This document shows, one piece after another, positions 6,389 to 11,131 of a stretch of DNA of 11,131 nt; within the stretch, counting starts at the first letter, position 1; every line of letters starts with the position of its first letter. The stretch spans positions 1-11,131 of the forward strand of contig CALGAA010000261.1 of NCBI GenBank assembly GCA_937952445.1. Reading direction: 5' to 3'. The translations under genes and the position numbers were made by a program. The notes under the pieces were generated by a model. That model saw nothing but the letters and a program-made list of their open reading frames with translations, was not told where the DNA came from and searched no databases. The DNA is from an uncultured Bacteroidota bacterium (GTDB lineage: Bacteria > Bacteroidota > Bacteroidia > Chitinophagales > Saprospiraceae).

Positions 6389-7584
6389 TTGATAAACAGC
6401 GAATTGCAGAACTGAGTACGGAAATTTTGCAGGAAGTTATCGATAGCAGAAGGCATCTGCACCGATTTCCTGAGCTTTCTTTTCAGGAAGTACAGACCTC
6501 TGCATTTATTGCTGGTAAGCTCCGTGAATGGGGGATTCCTTTTCAAGAGAACATCGGCGGATATGGCGTAGTGGGAATGATCGAAGGGGAGCATGGCGCT
6601 GGACCTACCATTGCGTTGCGCGGCGATATGGATGCCCTGCCGATACAGGAAGAAAACGACGTGGAATACTCCTCAGTTCATGATGGGGTCATGCACGCCT
6701 GCGGTCATGATGTCCACTCCAGTTCGCTACTCGGGACAGCTTTCGTGTTATCGAGGATAAAGGCCAATTTCGCGGGTCGGGTCAAATTGATTTTTCAGCC
6801 TGGCGAAGAAAAATTACCCGTAGGAGCATCGCTAATGATCAAGGATGGGGTACTCCGGAACCCGGAACCGGCTGCCATCGTCGGTCAGCACGTGCATCCT
6901 CCGCTCGAAGCCGGCATGGTGGGTTTTTGTCCGGGAAAATACATGGCTTCCAGCGATGAACTTTTTCTGACCGTGCGCGGGCAAGGGGGACATGGAGCGC
7001 TTCCGCACCAGGGAATCGACACTACTCTTGCAGCGGCGCACATTATAGTGGCTTTACAACAAATTGTCAGCCGTCGATCCGATCCGACCATTCCGTCGGT
7101 ATTGACGCTGGGAAAAATCGAAAGCGACGGTGGTTCGACCAACATCATCCCGGATACCGTGCACATCCAGGGAACCTTCCGGGCTATGGATGAGCAGTGG
7201 CGCAGCCAGGCCCATGACCTGATCCGCCAGACGGTGGAAAATACAGCGCGTGCCCTGGGGGCAGAAGCCTCGATCGAAATCAAGGTTGGCTATCCGTATC
7301 TGTACAACGAGCCCCGGCTTACGCAGCGGCTGCAAACCCGGGCCATCGAGTTTCTCGGTCCCGACCGGGTGGTCGATTTACCCATCCAGATGACGTCGGA
7401 GGATTTTGCGTTTTATTCCCACGAAATCGATGCGTGTGTTTATCGGCTCGGAATCTCCTGTCCGGGCGCTACGGCCCCACGCCAGCTTCATACCTCGACC
7501 TTCGATGTCGACGAGCGGTGTTTTGAGACCAGTATCGGCTTGATGGCGTATTTGGCTCTCGCTGAATTGGCTGAGAACCAGTGA
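6385..7584 (+). CDS. M20-family metal-dependent amidohydrolase (amino-acid amide or peptide hydrolase)
   Basis: This 399-residue protein belongs to the M20D group, which includes hippurate hydrolases, N-acyl-amino-acid amidohydrolases and IAA-amino-acid hydrolases. These cytoplasmic enzymes use a two-metal site to remove the acyl group from an amino acid. Visible motifs are RRHLHRFPELSF (22-33), LRGDMDALPIQE (78-89), the ligands Cys106 and His108 in MHACGHDVH, catalytic and ligand Glu141-Glu142 in FQPGEE, His169 in GQHVHP, and a C-terminal His369 in QLHTSTFDVDE. The dimerisation domain lies between, with GGHGALPHQGIDT. All key residues are present, so it should be active; the natural substrate is unknown. 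The ATG overlaps the glycosyltransferase stop (ATGA), which implies translational coupling. There is no signal peptide. Confidence 0.93.
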   Translation: MIDKQRIAELSTEILQEVIDSRRHLHRFPELSFQEVQTSAFIAGKLREWGIPFQENIGGYGVVGMIEGEHGAGPTIALRGDMDALPIQEENDVEYSSVHDGVMHACGHDVHSSSLLGTAFVLSRIKANFAGRVKLIFQPGEEKLPVGASLMIKDGVLRNPEPAAIVGQHVHPPLEAGMVGFCPGKYMASSDELFLTVRGQGGHGALPHQGIDTTLAAAHIIVALQQIVSRRSDPTIPSVLTLGKIESDGGSTNIIPDTVHIQGTFRAMDEQWRSQAHDLIRQTVENTARALGAEASIEIKVGYPYLYNEPRLTQRLQTRAIEFLGPDRVVDLPIQMTSEDFAFYSHEIDACVYRLGISCPGATAPRQLHTSTFDVDERCFETSIGLMAYLALAELAENQ

Positions 7585-7631
7585 TATGTAGGCTTCCTAT
7601 TAAAGTTTTGATAAAATAATACATTTTTTGC

Positions 7632-7663
7632 TTGGATATTCGCCGGGAAAATCCATATATTTG
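7632..7663 (+). promoter_or_regulatory. Bacteroidota-type promoter for the NtrC-like regulator
   Basis: TTG at 7632-7634 is followed after 21 bp by TATATTTG (7656-7663), a full match to the TTG/TAnnTTTG pattern of the Bacteroidota housekeeping sigma factor. Transcription would begin near 7670, leaving a leader of about 40 nt. That leader is very A/T-rich and holds a TATATA-A-TATATA inverted repeat at 7678-7690, which may be simple sequence. It separates the regulator from the preceding coupled run. Confidence 0.6.
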
Positions 7664-7712
7664 ACATATTAAAAAAATATATAATATATAACATCCCTAA
7701 AACCTGAAGCCC

Positions 7713-8975
7713 ATGGCGACAATTCTAATAGTTGATGATGAGGATGCGATCCGCAGAACTCTAAAGGATATTTTGACCTTTGAAAAGTACAAAGTGGACG
7801 AGGCCCGTGATGGTATGGATGGACTGGCCAAGGTCAAGAAGAACAATTACGATGTCGTATTGATGGACATCAAAATGCCCAATATGGACGGCATGGATGC
7901 TTTGGAGCGTTTGCAGGAAATCCAGCCTGACCTCCCCGTGATCATGATCAGCGGCCACGCCAATATCGACAATGCGGTCGAAGCGGTGAAAAAGGGCGCC
8001 TTTGATTTTATTCAAAAACCGCCTGATCTCAACCGTTTACTCATCACGGTCAGGCACGCTCTCGACATCGGAAGCCTGGTCAACAAAACGCGCGATCTGG
8101 AAAGGAAGGTCCACAACGCCAATATGCACGAAATGATCGGTAAGTCCGATGCGCTGAAACATGTGCGGCAAATGATCGAACGCGTGGCTCCGACGAATGC
8201 CCGGGTGTTGATCACCGGCGACAATGGTACGGGAAAGGAACTGGTGGCGGGATGGATTCACGCCAAAAGCGAACGGGCCGATAAGCCTCTCATCGCAGTC
8301 AACTGTGCAGCGATACCTTCCGAACTCATCCAAAGTGAATTGTTTGGGCACGAAAAAGGGGCGTTTACCACCGCCGTAAAACAACGGATCGGAAAATTTG
8401 AACAAGCGAACAAAGGCACTCTTTTCCTCGATGAAGTGGGGGATATGAGTCTTTCGGCTCAGGCTAAAGTCCTACGCGCGCTCGAAGAGCATAAAATCAT
8501 GCGCGTGGGTGGAGATAAAATGATACCGGTGGATGTCAGGGTCCTGGCTGCAACCAATAAGGATTTGCAGAAAGAAATCCGGGAGGGCCGCTTTCGCGAG
8601 GATTTGTTCCATCGGTTGCAAATCATCAACATCAAGGTTCCTTCGCTCAACGACCGGCGGGAAGACATCCCCATGTTAGTAGAATATTTCACCAAAATGA
8701 TATGCGAACAAAATGGATATCCCAACAAAACGTTCTCTAAGTCAGCGGTTGAAATGCTCCAAAAACACAATTGGACCGGGAACATCCGGGAACTGCGCAA
8801 CGTGGTCGAACGGCTGATTATTCTGAGTACAGGTGAAATCGATGAACACATGGTCGAAAAGTATGTCAACCCTACGGCGTATACCAAACCGGGGATTAAT
8901 GACTTTATTAACCGATTTTCTTCATTGGAAGAAGCCACAGAATTTTTGGAAAACGCTTATAAAAATAGAAGATAG
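7713..8975 (+). CDS. NtrC-family response regulator (REC + sigma-54 AAA+) without a DNA-binding domain
   Basis: The N-terminal receiver (about 1-120) has Asp8-Asp9 and phospho-acceptor Asp52 (VVLMDIKMP), with the switch residue in MISGH and Lys in IQKPP. The AAA+ domain (about 142-375) has Walker A GDNGTGKE (169-176), Walker B LFLDEVGDM with Asp240 and Glu241, FREDLFHRL, and sensor II GNIRELRNVVER. The sigma-54 contact loop, normally GAFTGA, reads GAFTTA at 216-221. After the AAA+ lid only about 40 residues remain, ending FLENAYKNRR. The Fis-type helix-turn-helix that normally follows is absent, and no other frame in the next 125 bp encodes one. It should hydrolyse ATP and respond to phosphorylation, but promoter binding through its own tail and classic sigma-54 remodelling are both doubtful. 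A good promoter precedes it, and the ATG sits at the first residue of the receiver. No kinase gene is adjacent. Confidence 0.93.
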   Translation: MATILIVDDEDAIRRTLKDILTFEKYKVDEARDGMDGLAKVKKNNYDVVLMDIKMPNMDGMDALERLQEIQPDLPVIMISGHANIDNAVEAVKKGAFDFIQKPPDLNRLLITVRHALDIGSLVNKTRDLERKVHNANMHEMIGKSDALKHVRQMIERVAPTNARVLITGDNGTGKELVAGWIHAKSERADKPLIAVNCAAIPSELIQSELFGHEKGAFTTAVKQRIGKFEQANKGTLFLDEVGDMSLSAQAKVLRALEEHKIMRVGGDKMIPVDVRVLAATNKDLQKEIREGRFREDLFHRLQIINIKVPSLNDRREDIPMLVEYFTKMICEQNGYPNKTFSKSAVEMLQKHNWTGNIRELRNVVERLIILSTGEIDEHMVEKYVNPTAYTKPGINDFINRFSSLEEATEFLENAYKNRR

Positions 8976-9100
8976 TAACGATTTCTACTGTTCCAATAAC
9001 CATAAACAAATAATTATTTGGATGTCCTCCATCCCCGGACTGGTGTGTAGGCCAGTGGGGATTGTGGAAGAGATGAATTTGGAAGACTATAAGATGTATT

Positions 9101-9829
9101 ATGGAAGACAATAAAACGATTGATCCACAACCACATAAAAGCAGGAAGAAATGGTGGTCTTTAAAAGGTGAGAATTCGTGGACCCTGTTTAAGGTGATTG
9201 CGGAGATTGTGGATGGATTTGAAATACTCAATTCTGTAGGTCCTTGCGTGTCGGTATTTGGATCCGCCCGGACAACACCGGATAATAAGTACTACAAAGC
9301 AGCAGTGGAAATATCCCGACGGCTTGTACAGGAAGGATACGGGGTGATCACCGGAGGAGGACCGGGGATCATGGAAGCCGGGAATAAAGGAGCCCATATG
9401 GAAAATGGAATATCGGTCGGATTGACGATCGACTTGCCGTTTGAAGCCTCGTACAACAAATACATCAGCCCCCGAATGATCCTTCCCCATCGGTATTTTT
9501 TCGTTCGGAAGGTCATGTTTGTAAAATATGCGCAGGCTTTTGTCGCTCTACCCGGAGGTTTTGGGACCATGGATGAACTATTCGAAGTATTGACGCTGGT
9601 CCAGACAAAATCGAGTTCCCATGTGCCGATCATCCTGTTTGGGACAGAATACTGGTCAGGGTTGGTCGATTGGCTCCGCCAGGTCATGTACGAAAAAGAA
9701 GGGAACATCAATAAGGAGGATCTCGATCTGTTTCATCTGACCGATGACATCGATGAAGTGATGGATATCATATGTTGCTTCTACGAAGAGGATACCGGCA
9801 GTAAACTTCAACCCAATTACGAACTTTGA
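9101..9829 (+). CDS. LOG-family Rossmann-fold protein (TIGR00730-like nucleotide phosphoribohydrolase)
   Basis: Members of this family cleave the N-glycosidic bond of nucleoside 5'-monophosphates, such as cytokinin ribotides or AMP-like substrates, releasing the base and ribose 5-phosphate. The signature motifs are present: SVFGSAR (51-57), GGGPGIMEAGNKGA (85-98), YFFVRKVMF (132-140) and PGGFGTMDELFE (151-162), the last carrying the catalytic Glu and phosphate-binding loop. The 242 residues include an N-terminal extension of about 45 residues rich in Lys and Trp before the Rossmann fold, longer than the compact plant-type LOG. This fits the bacterial type-II group, but the subgroup is inference. 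The start ATG at 9101 lies 125 bp after the NtrC-like regulator on the same strand. I see no full promoter in the gap, so read-through is possible. The biological role in this organism is unknown. Confidence 0.92.
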   Translation: MEDNKTIDPQPHKSRKKWWSLKGENSWTLFKVIAEIVDGFEILNSVGPCVSVFGSARTTPDNKYYKAAVEISRRLVQEGYGVITGGGPGIMEAGNKGAHMENGISVGLTIDLPFEASYNKYISPRMILPHRYFFVRKVMFVKYAQAFVALPGGFGTMDELFEVLTLVQTKSSSHVPIILFGTEYWSGLVDWLRQVMYEKEGNINKEDLDLFHLTDDIDEVMDIICCFYEEDTGSKLQPNYEL

Positions 9830-9845
9830 TCCCCGCTGATTTGGT

Positions 9846-9868
9846 CAAGCCTTTCCTGACTTGTTTTT
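9846..9868 (+). terminator. Weak candidate terminator after the LOG-family gene
   Basis: CAAGCC (9846-9851) and GACTTG (9858-9863) can form a short stem with one mismatch and a 6-nt loop, followed at once by five T residues. It lies 16 bp after the LOG-family stop codon and between convergent genes. The stem is short and poor in G/C, so this is only a possibility. Confidence 0.25.
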
Positions 9869-9934
9869 CACTTCCCTCGGAGCTGAATTTTTCACCTGAA
9901 GGAACCACCGAAAAGATCAATTGGTAGCGGAGAT

Positions 9935-11131
9935 TTAATTTCGGAAAATCCATTCGATCCCCATTCGGATCGTGGGATCCATCAACGGATAGTGGTAATT
10001 GTCAAACAGGATTTTATCCTGCCACAGCAAATTGGCGTTTTCCATGCGAACGAAGAATTTGAACGTCCGGACCCTGAACGCGAAAAAGGGGGTAAACCGG
10101 TATTCAGCTGCCAGGGTTTGGTCGGTCGGGATGAAAGATTGAACAAAGGGCAGATAATACGCTGCGTCGTGGCTGTTTTTCCAATATACGGTAAATCCAA
10201 GATTGAGGTGCATCCTGTTCTTGAACCATTTGTCTTCGATAAAAATCGAATGCCTTCCCGATAATGGGGGGTATCCCGGAATATTCTGGTCCGACGCGAA
10301 AAAAGCGATTTCGTTTTGAAGATGAAAAATCCCCAAATGGGCATTGAGCATGGGAGTGATCGTCACCGAGGTTTGATTGTCCAGGGTATCAGGCAACCCC
10401 CACTGGTTGAGGTAACTCAGATTGGACTGGAACAATTGATTCAACTCAATTCGGGCCTGGAGACGGTCCGATTGGTATCCGATCGAACCCCCCAAAATCT
10501 GGGTAAACGTCGAAGGCGGGTCAAGATCCCAGAGCGTTGTCCCAGATAAATTTTGGTGCCGGTACAACCAGGGTGCCGGGGTTCGTTTAAGTGCTGCCTG
10601 CGCAGAGACGGCAAATCCCCGCCAATCCGTTGTCAATTCCCCTGAAACGTCAAAATATACGTTGTTGTTGTATATCCTTAAATCCAAATGCCCGAGCAGG
10701 TCCAGAAAGTTGGTTTGGAGTACCAGGTCTCCCTGCTGCACAAATTCCTGCCAGTTCTGGCTGCGATCGATGTGTTGGATTTGACTGATCCTAAGCCCTG
10801 TCAGAGACCGTAAGGTAAATACGGATCGGGTACTGTCCGAGAATTCCAAAATGGCACCAGGCAACGCACTGGTTTGTTTGACGAAGGAGCTGATCCCATC
10901 CAATCCTTCCAACGAGAACGCCGGGAAAAATTCCATCATACTTTGGGTCGAATTCATGCTGATTTGGCGCTGAAGGTAATCGACTTCCACACCCGCGTTT
11001 ACCTCGTATTGTTGAAACCGCAAAGCCTTCAGCATCCACCCGGCACGGGCATTTTTACGGTCATCTCTGCTGATTCCATTCCGAAACCGGATGGGATAAC
11101 CAGCCCGGTTTTCATAAATATCCTGCTGGGG
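9935..11131 (-). CDS. Putative outer-membrane porin, C-terminal part (N-terminus outside window)
   Basis: The minus-strand frame stays open to the right edge, so the methionine at 11033-11035 is internal; about 398 residues are visible and the signal peptide and N-terminal part are missing. The sequence is built of alternating hydrophobic and aromatic strands separated by polar turns, for example LQARIELNQLF, HLGIFHLQNEIAFFA, FRVRTFKFFVRMENAN, and it ends in IRMGIEWIFRN, a closing-strand pattern of an outer-membrane beta-barrel. Length and style fit the Bacteroidota putative porin family (Porin_10, PF14121, by recall). It would sit in the outer membrane and pass small solutes; specificity cannot be told. 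No TonB box or plug domain is visible, so it is not a clear TonB-dependent receptor. It converges with the LOG-family gene across about 105 bp. Confidence 0.8.
   Translation of the reverse strand, partial: PQQDIYENRAGYPIRFRNGISRDDRKNARAGWMLKALRFQQYEVNAGVEVDYLQRQISMNSTQSMMEFFPAFSLEGLDGISSFVKQTSALPGAILEFSDSTRSVFTLRSLTGLRISQIQHIDRSQNWQEFVQQGDLVLQTNFLDLLGHLDLRIYNNNVYFDVSGELTTDWRGFAVSAQAALKRTPAPWLYRHQNLSGTTLWDLDPPSTFTQILGGSIGYQSDRLQARIELNQLFQSNLSYLNQWGLPDTLDNQTSVTITPMLNAHLGIFHLQNEIAFFASDQNIPGYPPLSGRHSIFIEDKWFKNRMHLNLGFTVYWKNSHDAAYYLPFVQSFIPTDQTLAAEYRFTPFFAFRVRTFKFFVRMENANLLWQDKILFDNYHYPLMDPTIRMGIEWIFRN

Noticed and set aside
8833..9114. Frame of 93 codons overlapping the end of the NtrC-like gene, possibly a frameshifted Fis domain
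   Set aside because: I read its residues beyond 8975 for a helix-turn-helix and found none (SNDFYCSNNHKQ, IVEEMNLEDYKMYYG). It is better explained as an out-of-frame shadow plus intergenic DNA.

Overview
The window looks like an ordinary chromosomal segment from a member of the Bacteroidota, possibly a Saprospiria-like lineage. The phylum call rests on a Bacteroidota-type outer-membrane porin, TAnnTTTG promoter motifs, the lack of Shine-Dalgarno sequences before starts, and the style of the signalling proteins. The lineage below phylum is inference. I recognise nine protein genes, two of them cut by the window edges. I see no RNA gene, CRISPR array, insertion sequence or phage gene.

Left part (1-2943, + strand): a signalling cluster. 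It holds the 3' part of a hybrid histidine kinase with two receiver domains, a small soluble histidine kinase with no sensor domain and an unusual H-box, and, 8 bp further on, a NarL/LuxR-type response regulator. The small kinase and the regulator are probably an operon and a cognate pair.

2944-3200: a 257-bp gap between convergent genes. It carries two arrays of degenerate 7-bp repeats, one next to each flanking gene, around a strong GC-rich hairpin and a 10-bp palindrome. This is the most repeat-like stretch in the window.

Middle (3201-7584): a dihydrolipoamide acetyltransferase (pyruvate dehydrogenase E2) gene on the minus strand, divergent from recR. The 99-bp spacer between them holds candidate promoters for both directions and a 6-1-6 inverted repeat. 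recR, a GT2 glycosyltransferase and an M20 amidohydrolase follow as one translationally coupled run with overlaps of 1 nt and 4 nt. They join DNA repair, envelope sugar transfer and amide hydrolysis with no obvious shared pathway.

Right part (7585-11131): a well-formed Bacteroidota promoter precedes an NtrC-family response regulator. Its GAFTGA loop reads GAFTTA, and it ends where the Fis-type DNA-binding helix-turn-helix should begin. A LOG-family (TIGR00730-like) nucleotide-processing enzyme follows. Converging on it from the right edge is the C-terminal part of a beta-barrel putative porin.

I found no clear new multi-gene system. The points most worth a second look are the sigma-54-type regulator without a DNA-binding domain, the heptamer arrays, the sensorless HH-type kinase, and the C-terminal domain of the glycosyltransferase.
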